From Pseudomonadales bacterium (GTDB lineage Bacteria > Pseudomonadota > Gammaproteobacteria > Pseudomonadales > Pseudohongiellaceae): DNA of 46,589 nucleotides. Shown here one piece after another: positions 1 to 7,878 of this stretch; positions within the stretch are counted from its first letter, which is position 1; every line of letters begins with the position of its first letter. The position numbers and the translations under genes were made by a program. The DNA is taken from the NCBI GenBank assembly GCA_022825945.1, contig JAJDVS010000090.1, forward strand, positions 1 through 46,589. Direction: 5' to 3'. The notes beneath the pieces are model-generated. The model ran no database searches. It was not told the DNA's origin and worked only from the letters and a program-made list of their open reading frames with translations.

Positions 1-5
1 TCCTC

Positions 6-19
6 ATCCCCTGATAAGA
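6..19 (+). repeat. Left terminal inverted repeat of the IS
   Basis: ATCCCCTGATAAGA, exact inverted match to 1699-1712. About 90 bp lie between this end and the transposase start. Confidence 0.8.
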
Positions 20-104
20 AACCGTTCTGAACCTGGGAAAGCCAACGTCATCAAGGGATTCATGAGAAAATGGAGGTCCCTGAGAACTCACCTGCCGGGT
101 GCAT

Positions 105-1496
105 ATGAGCAAGCGTCGGAACCGTGGTCGAAAAATCCGTGGGAAGAACCTGGGAAAGCACCGGAAGATCATCCCCCCGAGGGTGACCTTCGAATTCACG
201 GACCTGGACCTGACGGCCTTCGGCGGCGCGTCGGTGCTGGCGCAGACGGCCCGGCAGTTCGGTCTCTTCGAACTGCTTGAGGAGGCGGTCTCGGTAAAGG
301 TCCGGAACCGCGGGGCCTCGGACGTGGAGACCCTGTGGTCGATCATCGCCTCCTTTGCCCGCGGTCATGGTTCGCTGTCGGACCTCGATGCGCTCCGGGC
401 GGACAGGGCGGCCCGGACGGTTCTGGGTCTTCGGCGGGTACCCGAGTCGCGGCGTGCGGGAGAGTGGCTGTCCCGCCTGGGCCCGATGGACGTGAAGGGC
501 CTGTGGAATGCGGCGGCGGCATTCGCCGGCCGGGTGGCGCCGTACATCATCGAGCACGAGGTGGAGACGAAGGGGTACGTTCCGCTGTTCATCGACGCCA
601 CGGGGATCGAGGTGGACGGGCGCCTGTTCGAGCGGACGGGGAAGGACTACAACGGCAACCGGTGCTACTGGCTGCACGGGACGTTTCTGGGGGGTCTCTG
701 GACGGCGGGCCAGTTGCAGCCGGGGGGCGGACGGGTGACGCTGAACTGGCGCAAGCTCCTTGACTGGACCTGTGGGATGATTCCGCGGGGCGCGCCGGTA
801 TGGCTTCGGGGTGACAATGCCTATTACAAGGGCGCCCTGGTCCGGGCGTGCGCGGAGCGGGGCTGGGACTACTCGGTCAGCCTGACGAACGACCGGTGGA
901 AAGGGCCCGTGCTGGAACAGCTCGAAGGCCTTCCCGACGCGGCGTGGACGGACATCGGCATGGAGGAGGAAGCCATCTTCGCGACGCACCACCCCGCTGG
1001 CTGGGACCGGATGCAGCACTACGTGGCGATCCGCCGCCGGACCCGGGGAGGCCAGTTTCTGCTGGTGCCACAGCACACGGTGATCCTGGTGTCGCGCAAC
1101 GACCTGCCCCTGGCGGAACTGGTGCGCCGCCACCGGGGCAAGCAGGGGCAGGAGAACGCCTTCAAGGGCCCGCTGGAGGACATGGACCTCCATCACCCGC
1201 CCTGCCGCGGGTACCGTGCCAACCAGGCATTCTACGCCCTTGGCCACATCGCCCAGGTGCTGCTGCGGGCGGTGCAGTACACGGTGCTGCCGAAGAAGGC
1301 CCGCCGTCATGGCATCCGGCCGATCATCCGCTACGTGATGCGCGCGGCGGCGCACATGGTCCGGTCGGCGCGCCGGATGTGCGTGCGCTTTGCCAGGAAC
1401 AACTTCCGGCTGGACTGGCTGTACCATGCCATGGTGACGCTGGAAGCGCCGACTCCTTCCCGTTCCCGGGCTCCTCCCCCGCGGGCCGCGGCCTGA
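105..1496 (+). CDS. DDE transposase of the IS (IS1380-like)
   Basis: The product is about 463 residues, complete and apparently intact, and should catalyse cut-and-paste movement of the surrounding element. The N-terminus is basic (KRRNRGRKIRGK), as expected for DNA binding. Candidate catalytic acidic residues are the Asp of FIDATG near residue 164, the Asp of LRGDNAYY near 237 and the Glu of QENAFKG near 350. The Y/ENAFKGPLEDMD region resembles the C-terminal signature of IS1380 and IS4-type DDE enzymes. A strongly basic helical C-terminus follows, ending in a Pro/Arg-rich tail. ATG at 105 is chosen; an in-frame GTG at 99 would add two residues, and neither has a clear Shine-Dalgarno sequence. 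Family assignment is from motif pattern only. Confidence 0.85.
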   Translation: MSKRRNRGRKIRGKNLGKHRKIIPPRVTFEFTDLDLTAFGGASVLAQTARQFGLFELLEEAVSVKVRNRGASDVETLWSIIASFARGHGSLSDLDALRADRAARTVLGLRRVPESRRAGEWLSRLGPMDVKGLWNAAAAFAGRVAPYIIEHEVETKGYVPLFIDATGIEVDGRLFERTGKDYNGNRCYWLHGTFLGGLWTAGQLQPGGGRVTLNWRKLLDWTCGMIPRGAPVWLRGDNAYYKGALVRACAERGWDYSVSLTNDRWKGPVLEQLEGLPDAAWTDIGMEEEAIFATHHPAGWDRMQHYVAIRRRTRGGQFLLVPQHTVILVSRNDLPLAELVRRHRGKQGQENAFKGPLEDMDLHHPPCRGYRANQAFYALGHIAQVLLRAVQYTVLPKKARRHGIRPIIRYVMRAAAHMVRSARRMCVRFARNNFRLDWLYHAMVTLEAPTPSRSRAPPPRAAA

Positions 1497-1698
1497 AACG
1501 GCCTGAATCGACCGCAGACTGACGAATGCCGCCCGGCGGCGGAATCCGCTCGTCCGCGCCATGGACGCGGAGGGGCAAATGTGCAACTGAAAAGCGAAAC
1601 CGTACATGGATCATGTCCGCACGATGGGCCATGCGAGCCTCGGAGGCGCTGCCGGTTCATCCATACCGTAATCAGCCGGACGAAAACCTCCTCGGGAC

Positions 1699-1712
1699 TC
1701 TTATCAGGGGAT
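1699..1712 (-). repeat. Right terminal inverted repeat of the IS
   Basis: Reverse complement of ATCCCCTGATAAGA. It lies about 200 bp beyond the transposase stop. The stretch 1497-1698 between them holds no gene I can support. Confidence 0.8.
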
Positions 1713-1724
1713 TGGGGATTTGCA

Positions 1725-1754
1725 GCCGTGAATTCCTACGGCGCAGGCTCCTAG
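1725..1754. repeat. Dispersed palindromic repeat A, copy 1 (overlaps a stop codon)
   Basis: Core GAATTCCTACGGCGCAGG followed by CTCCTAG. The same string is at 14446-14470, and a near-identical one in the opposite orientation is at 5574-5601. The bases CTA at 1751-1753 are the TAG stop of the minus-strand TonB receptor, so the repeat starts at that gene's stop codon. Confidence 0.8.
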
Positions 1755-4261
1755 ATTTCATAGCTGAGTTCGATGCCGAGGCTGCGCGGGCGGGCGATGG
1801 TGAGCCTTTCGCGGTCATTGCCGTAAAAGGACGAAAGAACGGCGCGTTCGTCGGTCAGATTGTCGATGCGGGCGCCAAGCCGCCAGTTGCCGCGGCTGAG
1901 GCCGGCGCTGAGACCGATCAGGGTCCAGGCCTCCTGTTCGATGCGGTTGATCAGCACGATATCGCTCCAGGACGACCCGGAATGGCTGAACTGGGACATG
2001 ATCCAGGCGTCCCGGCCATTGTCCAGGCGCCATTCATAGCGCAGCCGCAGACTTGCCTGGAAGCCCGGCGCATTGGCGAGTTCGCTGCCGGCGGGGGCGA
2101 TGGCCGAAGTGGTGGAAATCGTTTCCAGAATCTCGCTGTCGAGGATGGACAGGGCCCCGCCGAAACTCAGGCCCTCGATGGATTCGGGAAGCCAGATGAA
2201 ATCGCCTTCGATGCCCCGCACCCGAACATTGGCGGCGTTGTCGGAAAAATACAGGTTCACGATATTGGAATCGAAGATCGTGGACTGGAGGTCATCGATG
2301 GTCTCCACAAAGGCCGACCAGTTCAGTTGCAATCTGCGGTCCGCGCTCAGGGTCTTGCCGCCGATTTCCCGATTCACCAGTCTGTCGGTGCGCACCAGCC
2401 CCGGCACCACGCCCCCCGCCCCCACGGGCCGGTTCAGCAGGGGCGGTCGAAAACCTTCGGAATACGTGGCGTAGAAAAGCTGGCCCGGTCGCGGCGTCCA
2501 GGCCAGGTTGAGCTTGTGGATATTGCCCCTGGCATTGCCGGTGTCCGGCAGCGCGACGGTTTTCCCTCCCACCAGGGCCGTACCCGTGCCGTCGTAGAGC
2601 GTGGACAGGTTGACGCCGAAACGCTGCCGGTCCTCGGTCTGGCCGAAATTGCCGAAGGAAGCATTGGCGCTGCCTTCCAGGTCCACATCGATTTCGTAGT
2701 TGCGGATGCCGGCGGTGAGCCTGAGGGTATCGGGCATCAGTTCCCAGCTTGCTTCGGCGAAAACCCCGTATTGCTCATCGGTGCGGCGAATATCGTTGCG
2801 GAAGACCACGCCTTCGGGGAATGGCCCCGGATCCTGCCGCCAGGCGCCCGGCAGGGGGTAATTGGGCGCGAAACCGAATGCGCCGGGGGTGAAACTCTCG
2901 GCGTTTACTGATGAGGGATAGGTGAAATCATTCAGTTCCAGGATTTCGGTATCGCTGAAAAAGACGCCGAAGGTGGAGCGCAGGCGGCTGTCCCGGGGCG
3001 TGCTGAAGCGCAGTTCCCGGGAAAAGACGGTGGACCTGGTGTTGCCACTCACCAGGGTGCGGGCGTCGTGGCAGGTCCCCGCGGGCGCCTCGGAGGGATA
3101 GGTCACCGAAGCGTCGCAGATGTAGTACGGCAGGTACTGGCCTATGAAGAGGTAGTCGGTGTAATCGATGACGCTGTCGACTTCGCGGTCGAGCCAGGCG
3201 GTGGCGAGCACGGCTTCGAGCTCGCCGAGGCGCCCTTCGAGAGTCAGGGCGCTATTGTCGAAACGGTCATCCGCGCCTTCGTCGATGAACCGCTGCACCG
3301 ACAGTTCATCGGCGTCATCGAGATTGGGGTCGATCAGGAATACGCCGTCGGCGTCGATGCGCTGCCGCATGTGGCTGAGGGTCAGGCGCCAGTCGGGATT
3401 GAATTCGTACAGGCCGGACACGCGGAAGCCTTCATAGCTGACGGGATTGATGTCCTCCCCGACAAATTCGGCATTGTCGGTGCGGACGAAGTTGACCGCC
3501 GCAAGGTCCGCCCCGGCCTGGAAACCTTCCCCGGCGACACCGAGTGGAACGCCATTGCTGCGCACGAGATCGGCGGGTTCGAAGCGGCGCGAGCGGGAAA
3601 CGTCGATTTCCCCCGGCATATTATCGATATAACCGCCCTGATAGTCCGAATAGACGACTCCCCGCAGGGCGAAATCATTGTTCACCGGCAGGTTGAGCAC
3701 GGCTTCGGCCCTGGCGCCGGGAGCGCCATTGGCGGTGGCCGAAACGCCCACGGAAACCCGGGAGGAAAAACCATCGAGATCGGGCTTGGCGGTAATCAAT
3801 CTCACGTTGCCCGCCTGGGAGCTGGCGCCGAACAGGGTGCCCTGGGGGCCGGAAAGCACTTCCACCCTTTCCAGGTCCGCGGCGTAGACATCGAGATTGC
3901 GGCCGGGCTGGGTAACCGGCTGCTCGTCGAGATACAGGGCCACATTGGGGGTCAGCCCCGCCACCGCGGCGACGGAAATTGTCGGCGTGGTGGAAGCCAC
4001 GCCGCGAATGTAGATCGTGCCCTGGCCCGGCCCGCTGCCGCCGGCGGTCAGGCCCGGCATATGGGCGAGATAGTCGCTGAAATTGCGGATATCGAGCTGT
4101 TCCAGGGTTTCCGTGCTGAACGCCCGCAGGGCGATGGGAACGTCCTGGGCCACTTCCGGGCGCCGGGTGGCGGTGACTTCGATGACTTCGATCTGGGCCT
4201 GGGCCTGATGGAACAACAGCGGAGACGAGGCAATCAGGGATCTTGCAATGGATTTTTTCAT
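1751..4261 (-). CDS. TonB-dependent outer-membrane receptor
   Basis: The 836-residue product has a signal peptide (cleavage near QAQA, about residue 22) and the start of a plug domain at IEVIEVTATRR. The plug contains the typical signatures TIYIRGV, VALYLDEQPV and LERVEVLSGPQGTLFGA (about residues 80-150). A large beta-barrel follows and ends in SLGIELSYEI, the aromatic-rich last strand needed for outer-membrane assembly. Such receptors import ligands too large for porins (siderophores, cobalamin, glycans and others) using TonB energy; the ligand here cannot be read. There is no N-terminal FecA-type signalling domain. It is monocistronic and divergent from argF, and its stop codon lies inside repeat A. 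Confidence 0.92.
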   Translation of the reverse strand: MKKSIARSLIASSPLLFHQAQAQIEVIEVTATRRPEVAQDVPIALRAFSTETLEQLDIRNFSDYLAHMPGLTAGGSGPGQGTIYIRGVASTTPTISVAAVAGLTPNVALYLDEQPVTQPGRNLDVYAADLERVEVLSGPQGTLFGASSQAGNVRLITAKPDLDGFSSRVSVGVSATANGAPGARAEAVLNLPVNNDFALRGVVYSDYQGGYIDNMPGEIDVSRSRRFEPADLVRSNGVPLGVAGEGFQAGADLAAVNFVRTDNAEFVGEDINPVSYEGFRVSGLYEFNPDWRLTLSHMRQRIDADGVFLIDPNLDDADELSVQRFIDEGADDRFDNSALTLEGRLGELEAVLATAWLDREVDSVIDYTDYLFIGQYLPYYICDASVTYPSEAPAGTCHDARTLVSGNTRSTVFSRELRFSTPRDSRLRSTFGVFFSDTEILELNDFTYPSSVNAESFTPGAFGFAPNYPLPGAWRQDPGPFPEGVVFRNDIRRTDEQYGVFAEASWELMPDTLRLTAGIRNYEIDVDLEGSANASFGNFGQTEDRQRFGVNLSTLYDGTGTALVGGKTVALPDTGNARGNIHKLNLAWTPRPGQLFYATYSEGFRPPLLNRPVGAGGVVPGLVRTDRLVNREIGGKTLSADRRLQLNWSAFVETIDDLQSTIFDSNIVNLYFSDNAANVRVRGIEGDFIWLPESIEGLSFGGALSILDSEILETISTTSAIAPAGSELANAPGFQASLRLRYEWRLDNGRDAWIMSQFSHSGSSWSDIVLINRIEQEAWTLIGLSAGLSRGNWRLGARIDNLTDERAVLSSFYGNDRERLTIARPRSLGIELSYEI

Positions 4262-4290
4262 GACGCAATCGCTCTGGTTCAGGTGGATGC

Positions 4291-4445
4291 CCAGCTATTC
4301 TCATTATGGTAGCGGGCGCGCTCATATCAGTCATCCCGCGCGCAGTCGCAGTATCTCATTGGGTGGCCACCGCGGGAGATTCTGCGACTGCGCTTCGCTT
4401 CGCGCAGAATGACATGAAGGTTGGAGCGCCAAGATGAGAATTGCT
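4291..4445 (+). mobile_element. 155-bp palindromic MITE-like element, copy 1, with 9-bp target duplication
   Basis: The element starts CCAGCTATTCTCAT and ends ATGAGAATTGCT, giving imperfect terminal inverted repeats of about 19 bp. It is a long palindrome centred on GGTGGCCACC (4362-4371), with arms reading GCGCGCAGTCGCAG and CTGCGACTGCGC. It is flanked by a perfect 9-bp direct repeat, GGTGGATGC, at 4282-4290 and 4446-4454. By eye it matches the reverse complement of 45227-45381 with about 19 differences over 153 aligned positions. It encodes no protein and lies between the TonB receptor start and the argF promoter region. The remainder of the 4262-4531 gap is discussed under the argF promoter. 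Confidence 0.85.
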
Positions 4446-4463
4446 GGTGGATGCTTCCATTCA

Positions 4464-4492
4464 TTGCGGGTTTTGGCAATTGCCGATAGAAT
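4464..4492 (+). promoter_or_regulatory. Candidate argF promoter
   Basis: TTGCGG (4464-4469), a 17-base spacer and TAGAAT (4487-4492). The -35 box is weak (3 of 6) and the -10 box good (5 of 6). A 10-bp palindrome, GGCAATTGCC (4475-4484), lies in the spacer and could be a repressor half-site pair. This is inference from sequence only. Confidence 0.35.
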
Positions 4493-4531
4493 CCGCCGCT
4501 TGTTTCAATCGATGAAGTCACAGGTCGCGGT

Positions 4532-5419
4532 GTGCGCCATTTCCTGACGCTCAACGATTTGCCCCCGGCAGAGCTCGAAGCCATCGTGCGGCGGGCCATC
4601 GCGCTCAAGGCGGAGCCGGGGCTTGCCGCGGACCTTCGCCGCAAGACCCTTGGGCTGATCTTCGAGAAGGCTTCCACCCGCACCCGCATCGCCTTTGAAA
4701 CCGCCATGGCGCAAATGGACGGCGCCAGCATCTTCATGACCACCGTAGACAGCCAGCTTGGCCGGGGCGAACCCATCGAAGACACCGCCAGGGTGATCTC
4801 CCGCATGGTGGACTGTGTGGCGATCCGCACCTTTGACCATGCCCTGCTCGAACGTTTCGCGGCGCATTCCCGGGTGCCGGTGATCAATGCCCTCAGCAAC
4901 GATTTCCACCCCTGCCAGTTGCTTGCCGACATCCAGACCTTCGTGGAACACCGTGGCGCCATCACCGGCAAGACCGTGGCCTGGATTGGCGATGGCAACA
5001 ATGTCTGCCAGTCCTACATCAACGCCGCGGCGGCCTTTGATTTCCGGTTGCGCATCTGCTGCCCGCCGGGTTTCGAGCCCGGGGCGGACCTGCTCAAGGC
5101 CCGTGGCGATCGTGTTTCCCTCAGCCGCGAACCGGCGGCGGCGGTTCGCGACGCCGAACTTGTGGTTACCGATGTCTGGGCCAGTATGGGAAAGGAGAAA
5201 GAAAGCGCGGGGCGCCTTGAGACTTTCGCCGGATTCCAGGTCAACAGCGAGTTGCTGTCGGGCGCGGCGCCGGATGCGCTGTTCATGCATTGCCTGCCCG
5301 CCCACCGCGGCGAGGAAGTCAGCGCCGAGTTGCTGGAACGGGAAGATTCGGTGGTCTGGGACGAAGCCGAAAACCGGCTGCATACCCAAAAAGCCCTCAT
5401 CGAATACCTTCTGAACTAG
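4532..5419 (+). CDS. argF: Ornithine carbamoyltransferase
   Basis: It transfers the carbamoyl group of carbamoyl phosphate to ornithine to give citrulline in cytoplasmic arginine synthesis. The 295-residue length fits the family. The carbamoyl-phosphate motif STRTR is at residues 48-52, HPCQ at 126-129 and the ornithine-loop signature HCLPAHRG around Cys254; DVWASMGKE at about 215 matches the SMG loop region. The start is GTG at 4532, since the nearby ATG at 4512 is out of frame and soon stops. The gene stands alone on the plus strand and converges with the quinoprotein gene at 5595. The first hairpin of a hairpin array begins at the last base of its stop codon. Confidence 0.95.
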   Translation: MRHFLTLNDLPPAELEAIVRRAIALKAEPGLAADLRRKTLGLIFEKASTRTRIAFETAMAQMDGASIFMTTVDSQLGRGEPIEDTARVISRMVDCVAIRTFDHALLERFAAHSRVPVINALSNDFHPCQLLADIQTFVEHRGAITGKTVAWIGDGNNVCQSYINAAAAFDFRLRICCPPGFEPGADLLKARGDRVSLSREPAAAVRDAELVVTDVWASMGKEKESAGRLETFAGFQVNSELLSGAAPDALFMHCLPAHRGEEVSAELLEREDSVVWDEAENRLHTQKALIEYLLN

Positions 5420-5562
5420 GGAAGCTCTGATCAAGTCAGAGCTTCCCTGCGGCACATGGAAGTGCTCCCGAATTCGATGGCGTAAGCCATTGAATTCGGG
5501 AGCAAAACAAAACCACGCTTTTGTTTTGCGATAATGAAAAAACTCCACGGATGGAGTTTTTC
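5419..5562. repeat. Array of consecutive perfect hairpins between convergent genes
   Basis: Three hairpins precede the terminator-like one listed separately. Hairpin 1 has arms 5419-5430 and 5436-5447 (12 bp, loop TCAAG). Hairpin 2 has arms 5464-5481 and 5486-5503 (18 pairs, one of them G-U as RNA, GTAA loop of the GNRA class). Hairpin 3 has arms 5502-5512 and 5519-5529 (11 bp, A/T-rich). Hairpins 2 and 3 share bases 5502-5503. The array fills nearly the whole gap between argF and the convergent quinoprotein gene. Confidence 0.85.
5538..5561. terminator. Bidirectional terminator-like hairpin
   Basis: AAAAACTCCA (5538-5547), loop CGGA, TGGAGTTTTT (5552-5561). It has an A tract on one side and a T tract on the other, so it could end transcription from argF and from the convergent gene. 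About 33 bases beginning GCGATAATG recur almost unchanged at 14410. Confidence 0.6.
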
Positions 5563-5573
5563 AGAGAATACTT

Positions 5574-5601
5574 GGGAGCCTGCGCCGCAGGAATTCACGG
5601 C
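5574..5601. repeat. Dispersed palindromic repeat A, copy 2
   Basis: GGGAGCCTGCGCCGCAGG followed by AATTCACGGC, the reverse complement of copies 1 and 3 with one core difference. It spans the TGA stop (5595-5597) of the minus-strand quinoprotein. Confidence 0.8.
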
Positions 5602-7649
5602 TCGCGAAAGGCGATGAGTTCTCCGGAGTAGCCTCGGCCGCTTACCGCGATGACCAGGTATTGCTCGCCGTCGAGTTCGTAGGTCATGGGGGAGCCTGTC
5701 TGCGGGGCGGGGAGCGGGAGGGCGGCGAGTTCCGCGCCGGTGGCCTTGTCGTAGGCACGGAGCATGGCGCGGCTCGCGCCGTCTTCGCCGGTGGTCATTT
5801 CGGCTTCGCCCGCGATCAGCAGGGTTTTGGTGACCAGGGTGCCCACGGATGCGCCCTGGCCGGTGCGGGGCAGGTCGATGTTTTCGAGGGCGGGATTGGC
5901 CCGGATGCGGTCCGGGGTCTGTCCATGCGGGATTTTCCAGGCGATTTCGCCGCGGTTCATGTCCACCGCGGTGATGACGCCATAGGGCGGCTTGAGCAAT
6001 GGCAGGCCGTCGACAAGCAGGCCCACGGGAGGACGGCCGCGGCTGGAGGTGGGCCGCTCGCGCTGGGCGGCGTTGAATTCGGTGCGGCCACCGCCAGCCG
6101 AGGAACCGGCGCCGCCGGAAGTGCGCGGCCCGGTGGCGGCATTGCCCTGGATGTAGGCCATGTCGGATTGCCCGGGATACGGCGGAACCACGGCGAGACT
6201 GCCCACTGAACTGTTGGAAGACACGTAGAGAATGCCGGTTTCCGGGTCATAGGAGCCGCCGGGCCAATTGGTGCCGCCGCCGATGGACGGCGCCATCAAC
6301 ACGCCGAGCGGACCGTCGATGTCGCTTACCACAGGTGGCGTGAACAATGGCCCCAGCTGATACCAGGAAGCGATTTCCAGCGCCCGGGCGCGCAATTCCG
6401 GAGTGAAGTCGATGAGGTCTTCCTCGGTAACGCCCTGGCGGTCATAGGCGGGCGGCCTGGTGGGAATGGGCTGGGTGGGCGAATACCATTCCCCCGGCAC
6501 GTCGCCGCCGGGAACGGGCCGCTCGACGATGGGCCAGACCGGCTCGCCGGTTTCCCGGTCGAACACGTAGAGGAAGGCCTGCTTGGTGGGCTGAGCCACC
6601 GCCTTGATCAGGCGGCCATCCACATTGATGTCCAGCAGGATGGGAGCGCAGGGGATGTCCTGGTCCCAGATGCCATGGTGCACCAGTTGGAAATGCCATT
6701 GCCGCTCGCCGCTGTGGAGATCCACCGCGAGCAGGGTTTCGGCGAACAGGTTGTCGCCGGGGCGATAGGCGCCGTAGTAGTCGCCGGTGGCGGCTTCCAC
6801 GGGCAGGTAGACCATGTTGAGTTCCGGGTCCACGGAAATCTGCGCCCACACGCCGGTATTGCCGGTGTAAGACGCCGAATCGCCTTCCCAGGTCTCGTAG
6901 CCGTACTCTCCCGGCATGGGGACGGTGTGGAAAATCCACAGCCTTTCGCCGGTGCGGATGTCGTAGCCGCGCACGAAGCCCTTGACGTTTTCCCGGCTTG
7001 GCGGATTGCCCCCGGTGCGGTGGGCGGCGCCGACAATGATCACGTCCTTCGCGACAATGGGAGTGGCGTGGAGGCCGATCTGGCCCAGGGCGAGATCGAG
7101 CGGCTGGTCGAGTTGCCGCATCAGGTCAACCACGCCGTTGTCGCCAAAATTCTCGTCGGGCCTGCCGGTTTCCGCATCCAGCGCCACCATCTGGTAGCCG
7201 GGAGTGACATAAACCACCCTGGCCTCGTCGCCTTCCCGCCAGAAGGCGAGGCCCCGGCCGGACAACTGCCGCGGCGCCACTTCGCCGCGCTCACCTTCGC
7301 GCAGGCTGTAAGTCCACAACAATTCCCCCGTTCCCGCATCGAGGGCCACCACCGCCCGCCGGGTGCCGCCGGTGGAGTAGAGCACGCCGTCCACCATCAG
7401 CGGCGTCGATTGCAGGCGGTACTCCGGGCTCGGGCCGAGATTGTCGGTCTTGAATCGCCAGGCCACTTCGAGCTCGGCGAAATTGGATGCGTCAATACCA
7501 TCCAGCGCCGCATAGCGGGTGTGGCCAAGATCGCCGCCATAGGTGGGCCATTCGCCGCCGGGGGCGCCGTACTGGGCCTGAACCGCTCCGGCAAACAGCG
7601 AAACTGCCGAGAAAGCCAATGCAGGCAGGAATTTCGGACTGGGTGTCAT
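5595..7649 (-). CDS. Exported PQQ-dependent dehydrogenase (glucose/alcohol dehydrogenase-like)
   Basis: The product is 684 residues with a signal peptide cleaved near AVQAQ. It is a beta-propeller quinoprotein with blade motifs such as VVALDAGTGELLWTY, MVALDAETGRP, LLAVDLHSGERQWHF and ITAVDMNRGEIAWKIP. The opening GGEWPTYGGDLGHTRYAAL is typical of soluble quinoprotein glucose-dehydrogenase-like enzymes. It should oxidise a sugar or alcohol in the periplasm with PQQ as cofactor; the substrate is unknown. No membrane helices or heme motif are present, so an external electron acceptor is needed. ATG 7649 is preferred because it begins a clean signal peptide; an upstream in-frame start at 7736 would add 29 unlikely residues. 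It is divergent from the 7879-12253 operon. Confidence 0.88.
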   Translation of the reverse strand: MTPSPKFLPALAFSAVSLFAGAVQAQYGAPGGEWPTYGGDLGHTRYAALDGIDASNFAELEVAWRFKTDNLGPSPEYRLQSTPLMVDGVLYSTGGTRRAVVALDAGTGELLWTYSLREGERGEVAPRQLSGRGLAFWREGDEARVVYVTPGYQMVALDAETGRPDENFGDNGVVDLMRQLDQPLDLALGQIGLHATPIVAKDVIIVGAAHRTGGNPPSRENVKGFVRGYDIRTGERLWIFHTVPMPGEYGYETWEGDSASYTGNTGVWAQISVDPELNMVYLPVEAATGDYYGAYRPGDNLFAETLLAVDLHSGERQWHFQLVHHGIWDQDIPCAPILLDINVDGRLIKAVAQPTKQAFLYVFDRETGEPVWPIVERPVPGGDVPGEWYSPTQPIPTRPPAYDRQGVTEEDLIDFTPELRARALEIASWYQLGPLFTPPVVSDIDGPLGVLMAPSIGGGTNWPGGSYDPETGILYVSSNSSVGSLAVVPPYPGQSDMAYIQGNAATGPRTSGGAGSSAGGGRTEFNAAQRERPTSSRGRPPVGLLVDGLPLLKPPYGVITAVDMNRGEIAWKIPHGQTPDRIRANPALENIDLPRTGQGASVGTLVTKTLLIAGEAEMTTGEDGASRAMLRAYDKATGAELAALPLPAPQTGSPMTYELDGEQYLVIAVSGRGYSGELIAFREP

Positions 7650-7778
7650 ATGATGCCCCGGGATGGAAAGTTGCCATTCCGGCCAGTCTAGCACAGCGAT
7701 TCCGCGCTTCGCAGCACCATGGACGCACAGGAACAATGCGCAGCCGGCATGATCGCGGACATGACAGCCTCAGCCTCT

Positions 7779-7806
7779 TTGCAGTATCCATTGGACCGGG
7801 TATTCT
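7779..7806 (+). promoter_or_regulatory. Candidate promoter of the copper monooxygenase operon
   Basis: TTGCAG (7779-7784), a 16-base spacer and TATTCT (7801-7806), 73 bp before the ATG at 7879. Each box matches four of six consensus bases. Confidence 0.35.
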
Positions 7807-7878
7807 GTGCAAAGGTGAACCGCAATTTCTGAATGAGATGAGGGAGTGATTTTCAGTTTGGTGAACGAGGGACATACA

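Larger units (their letters stand above)
1..1717 (+). mobile_element. Insertion sequence, probably IS1380-like, one DDE transposase
   Basis: One transposase gene is bracketed by inverted ends. The 14-base string ATCCCCTGATAAGA is at 6-19 and its exact reverse complement is at 1699-1712, with weaker matching one to five bases further out. This predicts an element of about 1.7 kb running from about base 1-2 to about 1716-1717. The left junction is at or beyond the window edge, so no target-site duplication can be checked. The right end is 10 bp from a dispersed palindromic repeat (1725-1754). The family call rests on the transposase alone; another DDE family is possible. Confidence 0.8.

Noticed and set aside
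1526-2911. 461-codon plus-strand open frame crossing the IS end
   Set aside because: Spans the IS terminus and is antisense to the TonB receptor; no domain.
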